Positions 7,959-16,677 of a DNA stretch of 64,000 bases are shown piece after piece (within the stretch, counting starts at the first letter, position 1; each line of letters begins with the position of its first letter). The notes beneath the pieces are model-generated. The model was given only the letters and a program-made list of their open reading frames with translations, was not told the DNA's origin and made no database searches. This DNA comes from NP936 sp002726085 (GTDB taxonomy: Bacteria > Acidobacteriota > Vicinamibacteria > Vicinamibacterales > UBA8438): assembly GCA_036012905.1 (NCBI GenBank), contig DASCQF010000104.1, positions 62,001 to 126,000 of the forward strand, written 5' to 3'. The position numbers and the translations under genes are program-made.

Positions 7959-9241
7959 CTCGCTGGTCCGTCGCTCTTGTCGGGCTCGTGCTGCTCGGTG
8001 GCGCCGCCGGGTGCGCCTCGCCGACGAGCGAACCGGCTGAGGCGCTGGACACCGCGGTGGAGGAGGCCCCTGTGGATCCGACAGCGATCCGGCCGTTCGA
8101 GATCGCGGTGCCGGACGACGTCCTGGACGACCTTCGGACTCGGCTCGCCAACACCAGATTGCCTGACCAGCTCGACGGGGTCGGCTGGGACTACGGCACC
8201 GACCGCGACTACCTGACCGAGCTGATCGCCTACTGGCGCGATGGGTACGACTGGCGGGAGCAGGAACGCCGGCTGAACGAGTTTGACCAGTTCAAGACGG
8301 TCCTCGGCGATCTCGACATTCATTTCATCCATCATCGCTCGCCGGAGCCGGATGCCCTGCCGATTATCATCACGCACGGCTGGCCGGGGTCGATCGCCGA
8401 GTTCACCAAGATCATCGGACCGCTGACCGACCCGGTGGCGCATGGCGGAGATGCTTCGGATGCGTTCCATGTCGTCGCGCCATCGATGCCGGGCTATGGT
8501 TTTTCGGACAAGCCACGGGAGCCGGGCTTTGGGCCTGAACAGATCGCCGAGGTCGGGGCACAGCTGATGGCGCGTCTCGGCTACGACCGCTACGGCATCC
8601 AGGGCGGCGACTGGGGCTCCATCGTCAGCCGCTGGCACGCGTTCAATCATCCCGATCGGGCGGTGGGGTTGCACATCAACATGCTGGTCGCTGGCGCGCC
8701 GCGCGGGGTCGACGACCCAACCGCGGGCGTGCCGCCAGAGGAGCTCGAGCGGTCGCAGGCGCGGTCGTCGTTCTACAACACCGCCGAGAGCGGCTACTCG
8801 CAGATTCAGGGGACGAAGCCGCAGACGCTGGGCTATGCGCTGAACGACTCGCCGGCGGGGCAGGCGGCCTGGATCGTCGAGAAGTTCCGCGCGTGGTGCG
8901 ATTGTGACGGCGACCCCGAGTCGGTCTTCACCCGGGACGAGCTGCTTACCAACATCATGATCTACTGGGTGACCGAGACGGCGACATCGTCGGCCCGGCT
9001 CTACTACGAGAGCCGCAACGCGCCGACGTCACGGCCGATGGGTCGCGTCGAGGTGCCGACCGGCGCGGCGATCTTCCCTTACGAGCTATTCATCTCTCCG
9101 CGGAAGTGGGCCGAGGCGTCGTACAACATCACCCACTGGACCGAGATGCCGCAGGGTGGACATTTCGCTGCGATGGAACAACCCGAGCTGCTGGTCGAGG
9201 ATCTGCGCGCGTTTTTCAGACCGCTCAGGACGGGTAGCTGA
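7955..9241 (+). CDS. epoxide-hydrolase-like alpha/beta hydrolase, lipoprotein
   Basis: 428 aa. The leader ends in a lipobox (LLGGAAGC, acylated Cys about residue 22), so the enzyme is probably membrane-anchored outside the cytoplasm. Residues 45-155 match the epoxide hydrolase N-terminal domain (PFEIAVPDDVLDDLRTRL, WDYGTDRDYLTEL, FDQFKT). The hydrolase core shows the oxyanion loop HGWPGS, the nucleophile elbow GGDWGS with an Asp nucleophile, and the late GHFAAMEQP with the catalytic His. The reaction expected for the family is hydration of an epoxide to a diol through an alkyl-enzyme ester. The gene is coupled to the upstream cupin and followed three bases later by a VOC gene. Confidence 0.92.
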   Translation: MTRWSVALVGLVLLGGAAGCASPTSEPAEALDTAVEEAPVDPTAIRPFEIAVPDDVLDDLRTRLANTRLPDQLDGVGWDYGTDRDYLTELIAYWRDGYDWREQERRLNEFDQFKTVLGDLDIHFIHHRSPEPDALPIIITHGWPGSIAEFTKIIGPLTDPVAHGGDASDAFHVVAPSMPGYGFSDKPREPGFGPEQIAEVGAQLMARLGYDRYGIQGGDWGSIVSRWHAFNHPDRAVGLHINMLVAGAPRGVDDPTAGVPPEELERSQARSSFYNTAESGYSQIQGTKPQTLGYALNDSPAGQAAWIVEKFRAWCDCDGDPESVFTRDELLTNIMIYWVTETATSSARLYYESRNAPTSRPMGRVEVPTGAAIFPYELFISPRKWAEASYNITHWTEMPQGGHFAAMEQPELLVEDLRAFFRPLRTGS

Positions 9242-9243
9242 CA

Positions 9244-10407
9244 ATGTGCGTCCGATCGACGGTCTGGCGTTGGCGACGCCGATGCCGAGCCGGCGGGCCT
9301 GAAGGCCCTTGCTACCGTGCGCATCGAGCTCTGCTGTTCTGCGCGATGGTGTCGGTCGCCGTGCCGTTGAGTGCCTGCGCTCCGACAGAAGATGCCGGGG
9401 TCGAGGCACCGGTCGAGACCGCTGCAGCGGCGGTGGAACCGGCGGCGGCTCTCACCGAGCCTTCGTTTCATCATCTGCATCTCAACGCGGTCGATCCGGC
9501 CAGGTCGCTGGATTGGTGGAAGACGGTCTGGCCGGCGGGTGAGGTCACCGAAATAGCCGGGTTCCCCGCGTTCGCGGCCGATGGTGTCTATCACCTCTAC
9601 AACCAGGTCGACACGCCGGCGCCTGGTGGCTTCGATCCGGAGCGGCGCCATGCGGTGCCGCAGAGCCCGTTCTGGACGACCGGGCCGAGCACAGACGGGC
9701 TGGCGTTCTACGAGCGGCTCACCACTTTGAATCCCGACGGCGACCGGTTCGTGTTCCTGCCGGTCTACACCGGTCCCGATGATGATGACGGCGTACCGCA
9801 TTCGGGACTCGCGCCCTACGGAGACCGGCTGCTCACCGTCGCGGAGCTCGAGGAGCTCGCGGGATCTCCTCCTGCACGTGGACCCGACAGCCAGGACTTC
9901 GGCTATCTCGTCGACCCCGACGGAGTGCTGCTCGAGTTCAACGGAAACGCCGAGACCAGCGACCTGTTCTACGGCCACTTGCACTTCTGGCACGAGGCGC
10001 CGCTATGTGCGGTCAACTGGTATGTCGAGCACCTGGGCGTGCGCGGCACGGTGCGCGAGCCGTGTACGGTCGAGATCGGTCCGGTGAGTTATCCGACCTT
10101 CATGCCGGCCGGGCAGTTGCGCCAACCGATTGGCGTGGTGCGGACGGCCAACGCCGGGTTCGCCTGGTACACGCGTCAGTGCCGGGACGGTCGGTGCGGT
10201 GAGGGGGGCGACCAACCGCTGGCGCCGTCGCGGGGGCAGGTCATGGATCACGTGGGTTTGACATATCCCGATCTCGACCCGGTGATCGCCCATCTGGAGT
10301 CGGCCGGGATTTCGATCGTCGAGGGACCGTATCCGTTCGGCGACGGTCGAGCGATTCTGATCGAGGACCTCGATGGGCTCGCGCTCGAGTTAATCGAGGT
10401 GCGGTAG
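9244..10407 (+). CDS. VOC (glyoxalase-fold) putative lipoprotein
   Basis: 387 aa from ATG 9244, two bases after the previous stop. The leader ends in PLSAC, a plausible lipobox. Two VOC modules follow: FHHLHLNAVDPARSLDWWKT opens the first, and HLHFWHEAPLCAVNWYVEHLGV opens the second, which closes with HVGLTYPDLDPVIAHLESAGI and ALELIEVR. Histidines and terminal Glu residues of the metal site are present. The arginine-rich stretch before the hydrophobic core (AGGPEGPCYR) is encoded by repeat R2 at 9293-9316, and the stop codon TAG (10405-10407) lies inside a second, inverted R2 copy. A shorter start at ATG 9346 would leave too little leader. The reaction is unknown. Confidence 0.82.
   Translation: MCVRSTVWRWRRRCRAGGPEGPCYRAHRALLFCAMVSVAVPLSACAPTEDAGVEAPVETAAAAVEPAAALTEPSFHHLHLNAVDPARSLDWWKTVWPAGEVTEIAGFPAFAADGVYHLYNQVDTPAPGGFDPERRHAVPQSPFWTTGPSTDGLAFYERLTTLNPDGDRFVFLPVYTGPDDDDGVPHSGLAPYGDRLLTVAELEELAGSPPARGPDSQDFGYLVDPDGVLLEFNGNAETSDLFYGHLHFWHEAPLCAVNWYVEHLGVRGTVREPCTVEIGPVSYPTFMPAGQLRQPIGVVRTANAGFAWYTRQCRDGRCGEGGDQPLAPSRGQVMDHVGLTYPDLDPVIAHLESAGISIVEGPYPFGDGRAILIEDLDGLALELIEVR
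9293..9316 (-). repeat. R2 hairpin repeat (copy a), inside the VOC coding sequence
   Basis: Hairpin GGGCC-TGAA-GGCCC followed by TTGCTACC. It is the reverse complement of the family at 10403 and 56415, except that two stem positions have changed in a compensating way (GGGCC/GGCCC here, GGCCC/GGGCC there). Confidence 0.7.
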
Positions 10408-10426
10408 CAAGGCCCTTCAGGGCCGC
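10403..10426 (+). repeat. R2 hairpin repeat (copy b)
   Basis: GGTAGCAA followed by the hairpin GGCCC-TTCA-GGGCC. The TAG in its first bases is the stop codon of the upstream VOC gene. It is inverted relative to copy a, so the two copies flank about 1.09 kb of the VOC gene. Confidence 0.75.
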
Positions 10427-10445
10427 AGCGGGGGGAGCGAATCGC

Positions 10446-11525
10446 ATGCATTCCGACATCAGCCAGTTGACGACCGCGTACGAGCACGGGTACGTGTCCC
10501 GGCGTGTTTTTCTCTGGGCGCTTGGCGCGCTCGCAGTGGCGCCGCGGTCGTTCGCGCAAACAGCTCCCCCGATTCCGGTGACGGCGATCAACCACATGAC
10601 GATCAGCGTGTCCGATCCGGCGCGGTCGCTCGAGTGGTATCAGGGGCTGTTCGGTATGCCGATTGCGGCGCGGCAGGCCAACACCGTGGTGTTGCGTGTC
10701 GGTGACGGTCCCGCGTTCATGGCGATAGGCGGCGGCGCGAGCAGCAGTCCGGAGATCAATCACCTGTGTCTCGCGACCCCGAACTTTGACGCCGACCTCA
10801 TCGTGCGGACCCTGGGCGAGCACGGTGTCTCGTCGTCGCGGACGTCCGGCCCGATGGAGGTGCGCATCCGGCAGCGTGGCGAAGAGTTCGGAGGGGCTCC
10901 GGAGGGGACGCCAGAACTGTATTTCGGGGACCCTGACGGCATCGTCATCCAGCTCCAGGACGACACCTATTGCGGCGGGGCCGGTGTGCTCGGAGAACGG
11001 TGCCTGGCGACGCCGGAGCCGGCGCCGACGAGCGGGCTGCTGTCCCTGCGCGACTACAACCACTTCACGCTCTTCGTCACAGACCAGCAACGGTCAATCG
11101 CGCTCTATCAAGAGCTCTTTGGCATGCAGATTGACACCTATCAGGGCGCCATGCCGGTGCTGCGCGTGGGGTCGGGCAACCAGTTCCTGGCGCTGGCGGG
11201 CGCAGGGGGCGGTCCGGCCGGGTCGATCATCCACCACGCCTGCTTCACCGTCGACGACTTCGACGTCGATCGCATCTTCGACGTGCTCGAGGGCTACGGG
11301 GTGACGCCGATGCGCGAGGCCGGGCGAGCGACCGGCCCGCTGCAGTCGTATGTAACGATGCGGATGCCCAACCGCGGCGGCGCGCCCGGCGGCACGCCGG
11401 AGCTGTATTTCACCGACCCCGATGGCATCCTGATCCAGCTTCAGGATACGCGCTACTGCGGCGGCAACGGTTTTCTCGGCGAGGAGTGCGGCACGCCGGA
11501 GAACCCGACCGGCAGGAACGCGTGA
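10446..11525 (+). CDS. Tat-exported tandem VOC protein
   Basis: 359 aa. The N-terminus reads VSRRVFLWALGALAVAPRSF, a twin-arginine signal cleaved near AQ. Two clearly homologous VOC modules follow. Module 1 starts INHMTISVSDPARSLEWYQGLFGMPI and ends GTPELYFGDPDGIVIQLQD; module 2 starts YNHFTLFVTDQQRSIALYQELFGM and ends TPELYFTDPDGILIQLQD. Both modules close with a near-identical tail (YCGG-GxLGExC), evidence of an internal duplication. Such pairs form one metal-binding site in extradiol dioxygenases and glyoxalases. It is the last gene of the 7.4-11.5 kb run. Substrate unknown. Confidence 0.88.
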   Translation: MHSDISQLTTAYEHGYVSRRVFLWALGALAVAPRSFAQTAPPIPVTAINHMTISVSDPARSLEWYQGLFGMPIAARQANTVVLRVGDGPAFMAIGGGASSSPEINHLCLATPNFDADLIVRTLGEHGVSSSRTSGPMEVRIRQRGEEFGGAPEGTPELYFGDPDGIVIQLQDDTYCGGAGVLGERCLATPEPAPTSGLLSLRDYNHFTLFVTDQQRSIALYQELFGMQIDTYQGAMPVLRVGSGNQFLALAGAGGGPAGSIIHHACFTVDDFDVDRIFDVLEGYGVTPMREAGRATGPLQSYVTMRMPNRGGAPGGTPELYFTDPDGILIQLQDTRYCGGNGFLGEECGTPENPTGRNA

Positions 11526-11538
11526 GGTGCGCACGCCG

Positions 11539-12273
11539 ATGCCGGGACTATCTGGTGGTATGGCGGGTTGGGCGGTTTGGTTGGCGCTCGCCGGTGGCGT
11601 CCTGGTTGTCGTCGCGCCGGTACTGCATCGAGTGAGCGTGCTCCCATTGGGGCCGGCGCTGCTGGCCGTACCGGTCGGCATCCTGATTTCCCTCGTCGCG
11701 CTGCTGCTGTCGGTGACGGTGCTGGTCGGCGGACGTCCCATGCCGGCCGGTCGCGGGCGGGTGCTGGGGGCGGCCACCTTCTCGGCCCTGACCGGACTCG
11801 TTCCGATCTTGCTGGTGTTACCGGGGCTGCGTGCGCCGGCCATCCACGACATCACGACCGACCTCGATACCCCGCCCCGATTCGATGCCGTCGTGCCGCT
11901 GCGCGCCGGGGCGTCCAACTCACTCGAGCATGGCGGCGCCACGGTGGCGGACGCCCAGCGCGAGGCCTATCCCGATGTCGAGACGCTGGTCCTCTCGCGT
12001 CCGCTGGCACAGGTCGTCGAGCAGGCTCGCGAAGTAGCCGTGGCGATGGGGTGGGAGGTGGTGGCGGCCGACGCCGAGGCTGGGCGCGTCGAGGCGACCG
12101 ACACGACTGGGTGGTTCGGCTTCAAAGACGACGTCGTGGTCCGTGTACGCGGGACCGACGGCGGGTCGGTAGTCGACGTCCGCTCCGTCTCCCGTGTCGG
12201 TGTCGGTGACCTCGGCGCCAATGCGGCCCGCATTCGCGCATTCCTGGAACGACTCGCGGCCCCGACCGACTAG
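11539..12273 (+). CDS. DUF1499 membrane protein
   Basis: About 244 aa from ATG 11539; a GTG at 11527 is possible but leaves almost no gap after the previous stop, whereas GAGGTG lies before 11539. Three hydrophobic segments cover the first 100 residues (WLALAGGVLVVVAPVL, LLAVPVGILISLVALLL, LTGLVPILLVLPGL). The following domain begins HDITTDLDTPPRFDAV and contains AMGWEVVAAD and FGFKDDVVVRVR, typical of DUF1499. Its function is not known. Its stop codon overlaps that of the converging gene in the four bases CTAG at 12270-12273. Confidence 0.85.
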   Translation: MPGLSGGMAGWAVWLALAGGVLVVVAPVLHRVSVLPLGPALLAVPVGILISLVALLLSVTVLVGGRPMPAGRGRVLGAATFSALTGLVPILLVLPGLRAPAIHDITTDLDTPPRFDAVVPLRAGASNSLEHGGATVADAQREAYPDVETLVLSRPLAQVVEQAREVAVAMGWEVVAADAEAGRVEATDTTGWFGFKDDVVVRVRGTDGGSVVDVRSVSRVGVGDLGANAARIRAFLERLAAPTD

Positions 12274-13280
12274 TGTCGCTCCTGCGCGCGGGCGCCGCGC
12301 AGGATGCCCTCCAGACCGCGGTTGCCCTCGTGACAGGCAAACTCGTAGAGCGGCGCGTCGGTGCGGCGCATCGGTAGGGCGGCGCTGAAGCGCTCGGAAA
12401 AGGTGTGAAGATCGTCGATCGTGAACTCGTAGAGCAGCGTCTCGTCGTCGACACGGGTGAAACGCTCGATCAGATGAAGTGTCTCGCCCGAGCCGATGGC
12501 GTTACCGAGCGTGCTGAAACTCCCGACGTTCGGTGTGAAGTTGGTGCTGTCGACGACCAGTGTGTCGCCCTCCCAGTAACCGCGTGAGTCGCCCAACCAC
12601 TGTCGTACGCCGTCGTCGAGATGCGGCCGCCCATCGAGCGGTACGATGCGCACCTCGTGCACCATCTCGGTGAGCAGCGCGACATGGTCCGGTGTCTGGA
12701 ACACCATCAGGTTGTTGTTGTAGGCGCTGGGTGTGATCGGTGGACCCGAGCTGAAGCCGATCAGGCATCGTTCGCCGATGCCGAGGTCCTCGGGTCCGAC
12801 GGCCGGCGAGTTTCTCGACTGACGCAATCGCACCGGGCGTCGGACGCCATGCGCGTCCTGTCGCTGTTTGGCCGCCGGCGTCAGTGCGGGAACCCGCCCG
12901 TCAGACGGCTCGGTGATGAGAGAGGTCCGTCGGTCGTCGGTGAGCGTGGTCCCGTTGTCGAGCCACCACGCGGCGTGGACACTGCTTGGTGCGAGCGGGT
13001 TGCGACCACGCCGCTCGAGCGTCCGCTGCTCGTAGGCAGCCGCCTCCTCCGGAGTCCAGACTGCCGTATCCGCCAGATCCCGCGGACGCTCGAGCGGCGT
13101 CATGGTGCGGAAGTCCCAGATGCCCCCCAGGTCCGGGGCGCCCCAAGCTGTTTGGGGCATCGCTGGCGACGCCGTCTGGGCCGGGGCCGCGCCCGCTGCC
13201 AGGCAGATGCCCAGCGACACCGCCAGCGTCCGGCATCGCCGGTTCAATCGGCCGCGCGCTTCCCGGGACGTTGCGATCAT
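12270..13280 (-). CDS. secreted protein of unknown function (GIWDF/YWEGDTLVVD family)
   Basis: 336 aa. Residues 1-36 are a signal peptide (RTLAVSLGICLAAGAAPAQ). The mature start WGAPDLGGIWDFRTMTPLERP is a hallmark of an abundant acidobacterial secreted family with no assigned role. Other conserved pieces are ITPSAYNNNLMVFQTPDHV, EVRIVPLDGRPHL, and SRGYWEGDTLVVDSTNF. The C-terminal YEFTIDDLHTFSERFSAALP ends in YEFACHEGNRGLEGILRGA. A degraded relative lies at 33201. The gene converges on DUF1499 and its start faces a 357-base gap. Confidence 0.8.
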   Translation of the reverse strand: MIATSREARGRLNRRCRTLAVSLGICLAAGAAPAQTASPAMPQTAWGAPDLGGIWDFRTMTPLERPRDLADTAVWTPEEAAAYEQRTLERRGRNPLAPSSVHAAWWLDNGTTLTDDRRTSLITEPSDGRVPALTPAAKQRQDAHGVRRPVRLRQSRNSPAVGPEDLGIGERCLIGFSSGPPITPSAYNNNLMVFQTPDHVALLTEMVHEVRIVPLDGRPHLDDGVRQWLGDSRGYWEGDTLVVDSTNFTPNVGSFSTLGNAIGSGETLHLIERFTRVDDETLLYEFTIDDLHTFSERFSAALPMRRTDAPLYEFACHEGNRGLEGILRGARAQERH

Positions 13281-13637
13281 GCGTCAAGCCTATCATTCAC
13301 GCGATCCGGAGTGCGCCGCCGGGGTGGTGATTTTTCAGGGACACCGCTAATTTTTCCCGACCGCACCACACTCCACCGCAGAAGGCTGTTCTCCACCTGT
13401 TCGGCATCGCCGCTTTTCAGCGGCTAAGACGGTGGTTGCCACTTCGCTTCTGTCTCGTGCAATGTTACGATGCCCGCAACGGCGCAACCGGTCCCAAGTG
13501 GCGAATACGTAGGAAGGGGTACTTGGATCGAAGTATGCACTGCCTCCGGGCTTTGACGCGTAGTCAACGGTATACTCATCTGGATGTTCCAGCACAACCA
13601 AGTGCGCAAACTAATCGGTAAGTAAGGAGAGACAAGG
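13281..13637. other. gene-free gap between divergent genes
   Basis: 357 bases separate the starts of the 12270 and 13638 genes, so the gap should hold two promoters. I see a small hairpin GCCGC-TTTTCA-GCGGC near 13407-13422 and an inverted repeat TTGAC-GCGTA-GTCAA at 13553-13567 followed by TATACT at 13571-13576. The TTGACG to TATACT spacing is only 12 bases, too short for a standard promoter, so the inverted repeat may instead be an operator. No open frame with recognisable similarity is present. Confidence 0.4.
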
Positions 13638-14180
13638 ATGCGAGTAGCGTTTCTCGTGGCGACAATGATCGGTTTGACAGCAGGCAGCGCGGCGGCCCAG
13701 ACGTCACTGGAGACGGCGCCTATTGGCACCCTGGCTCAGATCATGCGCGGTATCTATTTTCCCAACTCGAACATCATTTTCGATACGCAGATGCAGGATC
13801 CGGACGCACCACCGGAGTCCAGCGGTAGCGACGGGAGTGTCAGCAGCACGTTCTCCGGCATCTACACCGGCTGGCAGGTGGTCGAGAACGCTGCTCTCGT
13901 GCTGGCCGAAGGCGCGAGCCTCATCAACAAGCCAGGGCGCCTCTGCGAGAACGGGCGGATGGCTCCAGTCCAGCGATGGGATTTCCTGAAGTATTCGCGC
14001 GAGATGACGGAGGTCGGCTGGAATATATACCTGGCCGCACTAGAAAAGGACCAGGAGGCGGTTGGCGAACTGACGAACGACCTCGCGCAAGCGTGCGACA
14101 ACTGTCATCGGATCTACCGAAGCAACGCGCAGCAGAACAGCCTGCGTTGTCTCGGCAGCGGCGTCATCCTGACCCCGTAG
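13638..14180 (+). CDS. secreted c'-like cytochrome
   Basis: 180 aa with AAGGAGA placed eight bases before ATG 13638. Residues 1-21 are a signal peptide (FLVATMIGLTAGSAAAQ). The mature protein opens IGTLAQIMRGIYFPNSNIIFDTQ and is helical; near the C-terminus it has one haem motif CDNCH followed by RIYRSNAQQ. The position of the motif and the short length match small periplasmic cytochromes of the c' fold (distantly like the one at 2446). Two further cysteines (LCENG, RCLG) might form a disulfide. It stands alone, with a strong hairpin downstream at 14209. Confidence 0.82.
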   Translation: MRVAFLVATMIGLTAGSAAAQTSLETAPIGTLAQIMRGIYFPNSNIIFDTQMQDPDAPPESSGSDGSVSSTFSGIYTGWQVVENAALVLAEGASLINKPGRLCENGRMAPVQRWDFLKYSREMTEVGWNIYLAALEKDQEAVGELTNDLAQACDNCHRIYRSNAQQNSLRCLGSGVILTP

Positions 14181-14208
14181 ATGAATGTGAACGTGGTTTC
14201 GCGCTGAC

Positions 14209-14237
14209 GGCAGGCAGGAGCATGGCTCCTGCTTGCC
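14209..14237 (+). terminator. strong hairpin after the cytochrome gene
   Basis: Thirteen-base stem GGCAGGCAGGAGC / GCTCCTGCTTGCC with an ATG triloop and one G-T pair. There is no T-tract, so intrinsic termination is only likely, not shown. Confidence 0.5.
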
Positions 14238-14422
14238 GGCGGCCGGTGCAGTGTCCTTTCAGTCCGCGCGGTCTGTGTCGGCAGCATCGTCGATCCGCCG
14301 TGCACCAGCCATTACCCGACCAGGTTCCCTCGGGCTGGTCATTTTGGCCGGCCACTACCACTCTGCGCGAAAGCGGGGCAGAATAGGCATTCGATGCTGA
14401 CCACCTGCCAGGTCGGTTGACG

Positions 14423-14761
14423 ATGCAGTGCAAGACAGAGCGGCTCGTCGGCGATGTCGTCGTCCTGGGCGCCTCGGTACGGGGACTGGGCGACATCGGT
14501 ACAGGTCTGGCAGATCGGATCCGGCATCTCGCCGAGGAGGGCCGCACCAAGTTCGTGCTCGACCTGTCCGAGGTCTCGTCGCTCGATAGCCATGGGCTGG
14601 GCGATCTGGTCGCCGGCCAGCGGGCGGCCGCCCGGGTGGGTGCCCGCGTTGCGTTGTGTCATGTGCACCCGTATGTTGCCGAGCCGCTTCGCATCATGAA
14701 CGTGGACGACCTGTTCGACGTCTTCGAGTCGGAACAGGACGCGCTGCAGAGCTTCGCGTGA
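14423..14761 (+). CDS. STAS-domain protein (anti-sigma factor antagonist-like)
   Basis: 112 aa from ATG 14423 (a TTG six bases earlier is less likely). The fold is that of SpoIIAA/RsbV: VGDVVVLGASVRGLGD, then RTKFVLDLSEVSSLDSHGLGDLV, where the Ser before HGLG corresponds to the phosphorylated Ser/Thr of antagonists, then ARVALCHVHPYV and a C-terminal IMNVDDLFDVFESEQDAL helix. Members bind anti-sigma kinases and are switched by PP2C phosphatases; a SpoIIE-type phosphatase domain is encoded at 33502, a conceivable partner. The stop overlaps the start of the next gene (GTGA), an odd coupling with a metabolic enzyme. Confidence 0.85.
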   Translation: MQCKTERLVGDVVVLGASVRGLGDIGTGLADRIRHLAEEGRTKFVLDLSEVSSLDSHGLGDLVAGQRAAARVGARVALCHVHPYVAEPLRIMNVDDLFDVFESEQDALQSFA

Positions 14762-16560
14762 ACGGTTTCCCGGACCTGCGTGTCTTCCTCGACCATCTCA
14801 GACGCGACCGGGACCTCGTTGAGATCACCGTGCCGGTCGACCCCGCGCTCGAGGCGGCCGAGATCCATCGGCGAGTCGTCGCCGCCGGTGGGCCGGCACT
14901 GCTGTTCTCGAACGTCGCCGGCGCCGACTTTCCACTTGCCACCAACCTGTTCGGAACCACGCGCCGCGCCGCGCTGGCGTTCGGCGAGCGGCCCGAGCGG
15001 TTGATCCGCCGGCTGGTCGAGTTGGTCGAGACGGCGTTGCCCCCGACAGCGGCGACACTCTGGGGCGCCCGGGACATGGCCGCCGAGCTGTTCCGGGTAG
15101 GGCTCCGCCGCGGACGTCACGGACCGGTGACCGACGTGGTGACCGACGAGGTGCGGCTCGACCGGCTGCCGGCCCTGACCACCTGGCCGGAGGACGCCGG
15201 GCCGTTCATCACCCTGCCCCTCGTCTACACCGAGCATCCCGACCGAGCCGGCCACAACCTCGGGATGTATCGCCTGCAGATTCACGATGCGTGCACCACC
15301 GGCATGCACTGGCAAATCGGCAAGGGAGGCGGCTTCCACTACCACGCGGCCGAGGCCACCGGCGCCGCCTTGCCCGCGACCGTGTACCTGGGCGGACCAC
15401 CGGCGTTGATCCTGTCGGCCGTGGCGCCGTTGCCGGAGAACGTGCCGGAGCTCGTGCTCGCGTCACTCATCGCCGGGGAGCGGTTGCGGCTCGTCGAGGG
15501 GTTGGGGCCACATCCACTCGTGGCCGGCGCCGAGTTCGCGCTCATTGGGTCGGTTCCGCCAAGGGAGCGGCGGCCGGAAGGGCCGTTCGGCGACCACTAC
15601 GGCTACTACTCCCTGCGTCATGACTACCCGGTGTTCCAGGTCAGCCGGATGGCGCGCCGTCACGACGCGATCTACCCGGCGACCGTCGTCGGCAAGCCGC
15701 GACAGGAGGACTTCTTCATCGGCGACCTTCTTCAGGAGCTGCTGTCGCCGCTCTTCCCGCTGGTGATGCCGGCCGTCGAGCGGCTCTGGTCCTATGGCGA
15801 GACCGGCTATCATTCGCTCTCGGCCGCCGTGGTCAAGCAGCGGTACGCGCGTGAGGCGATGGCCAGCGCGTTTCGGATCTTGGGCGAGGGGCAGCTCTCG
15901 CTGACGAAGTTTCTGCTGGTGACCGACCAACCGGTTGACCTGAAGGATTTCCCGGCGACGCTCGAGCACCTCCTGGCGCGGACGAATCCCGAGACCGATC
16001 TATATGTGTTCTCCAACTTGGCGATGGATACGCTCGACTACACCGGTCCGGAGGTGAACCGGGGTTCGAAGGGGGTGTGGCTGGGCCTCGGCGACCCGGT
16101 CCAGGACCTGCCGGGCGAGTTCATCGCCGCTGAGCTTCCCCAGGGGGTCCACGAGGTCCGGGTCTTCTGCCGTGGCTGCCTCGTGGTCGGAGGGCCGTCA
16201 TCCGGCACTGATCCGGACGCGGCGGCGCGCGTCGCTGCTCACCCAGCCTTTGCCGGCTGGCCGCTGGTAGTCATGACCGACGAGCCGGCCCGCGCCGCCA
16301 GGAGCGCCACGAACTTCCTGTGGACCACTTTCACGCGGTTCGAACCGGCCGCCGACATCCACGCGGCGGCGACCCGCGTCGTCCGCAACCACCTCGTCTA
16401 CACGCCGCCGATCGTGATCGACGCGCGTCTTTCGCCGTCGTTCCCGTCCGAGCTCAGCTGCCGCCCTGACATCGCCGGAAAGGTCTCCGACCGATGGCAC
16501 GAGTATTTTCCAGACGGCGGTGTCGAGATGGGAGACGCCGAGCGCGGTCACCTGGACTGA
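14758..16560 (+). CDS. UbiD-family decarboxylase
   Basis: 600 aa from GTG 14758, overlapping the STAS stop. The start (FPDLRVFLDHLRRDRDLVEIT) and the VDPALEAAEIHRRV segment are typical of UbiD. The active-site region RRPEGPFGDHYGYYS matches the prenyl-FMN family signature. NTNLFGTTRR-like and GKPRQEDFFIGDLLQELLSPLFP segments are also conserved. The family decarboxylates aromatic or alpha,beta-unsaturated acids with prenylated FMN made by UbiX; roles include ubiquinone or menaquinone synthesis. No UbiX or other quinone gene is near, so the substrate stays open. Length fits family members that carry the full C-terminal domain. Confidence 0.9.
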   Translation: MNGFPDLRVFLDHLRRDRDLVEITVPVDPALEAAEIHRRVVAAGGPALLFSNVAGADFPLATNLFGTTRRAALAFGERPERLIRRLVELVETALPPTAATLWGARDMAAELFRVGLRRGRHGPVTDVVTDEVRLDRLPALTTWPEDAGPFITLPLVYTEHPDRAGHNLGMYRLQIHDACTTGMHWQIGKGGGFHYHAAEATGAALPATVYLGGPPALILSAVAPLPENVPELVLASLIAGERLRLVEGLGPHPLVAGAEFALIGSVPPRERRPEGPFGDHYGYYSLRHDYPVFQVSRMARRHDAIYPATVVGKPRQEDFFIGDLLQELLSPLFPLVMPAVERLWSYGETGYHSLSAAVVKQRYAREAMASAFRILGEGQLSLTKFLLVTDQPVDLKDFPATLEHLLARTNPETDLYVFSNLAMDTLDYTGPEVNRGSKGVWLGLGDPVQDLPGEFIAAELPQGVHEVRVFCRGCLVVGGPSSGTDPDAAARVAAHPAFAGWPLVVMTDEPARAARSATNFLWTTFTRFEPAADIHAAATRVVRNHLVYTPPIVIDARLSPSFPSELSCRPDIAGKVSDRWHEYFPDGGVEMGDAERGHLD

Positions 16561-16574
16561 GCGGGGCGGCGGGC

Positions 16575-16621
16575 CCGGTCCGGCCGGTCCGGCCGGACAG
16601 GCTGGACAAGCTGGACAACCA
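16575..16621 (+). repeat. short nonamer array
   Basis: Two copies of CCGGTCCGG followed by three nine-base units GGACAGGCT, GGACAAGCT and GGACAACCA, lying between ubiD and the next gene. The array is GC-rich and could fold, but nothing else marks its function. Confidence 0.55.
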
Positions 16622-16677
16622 GGACGCCAGCGGCTACCGTCGCCTCTCGGCGTCGTGCCCGTGACTGGAGGTGTACC

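Noticed and set aside
13553..13576. Standard promoter TTGACG-TATACT for the cytochrome gene at 13638
   Set aside because: The spacer is only 12 bases; the TTGAC-GCGTA-GTCAA inverted repeat is a better explanation of the first element.
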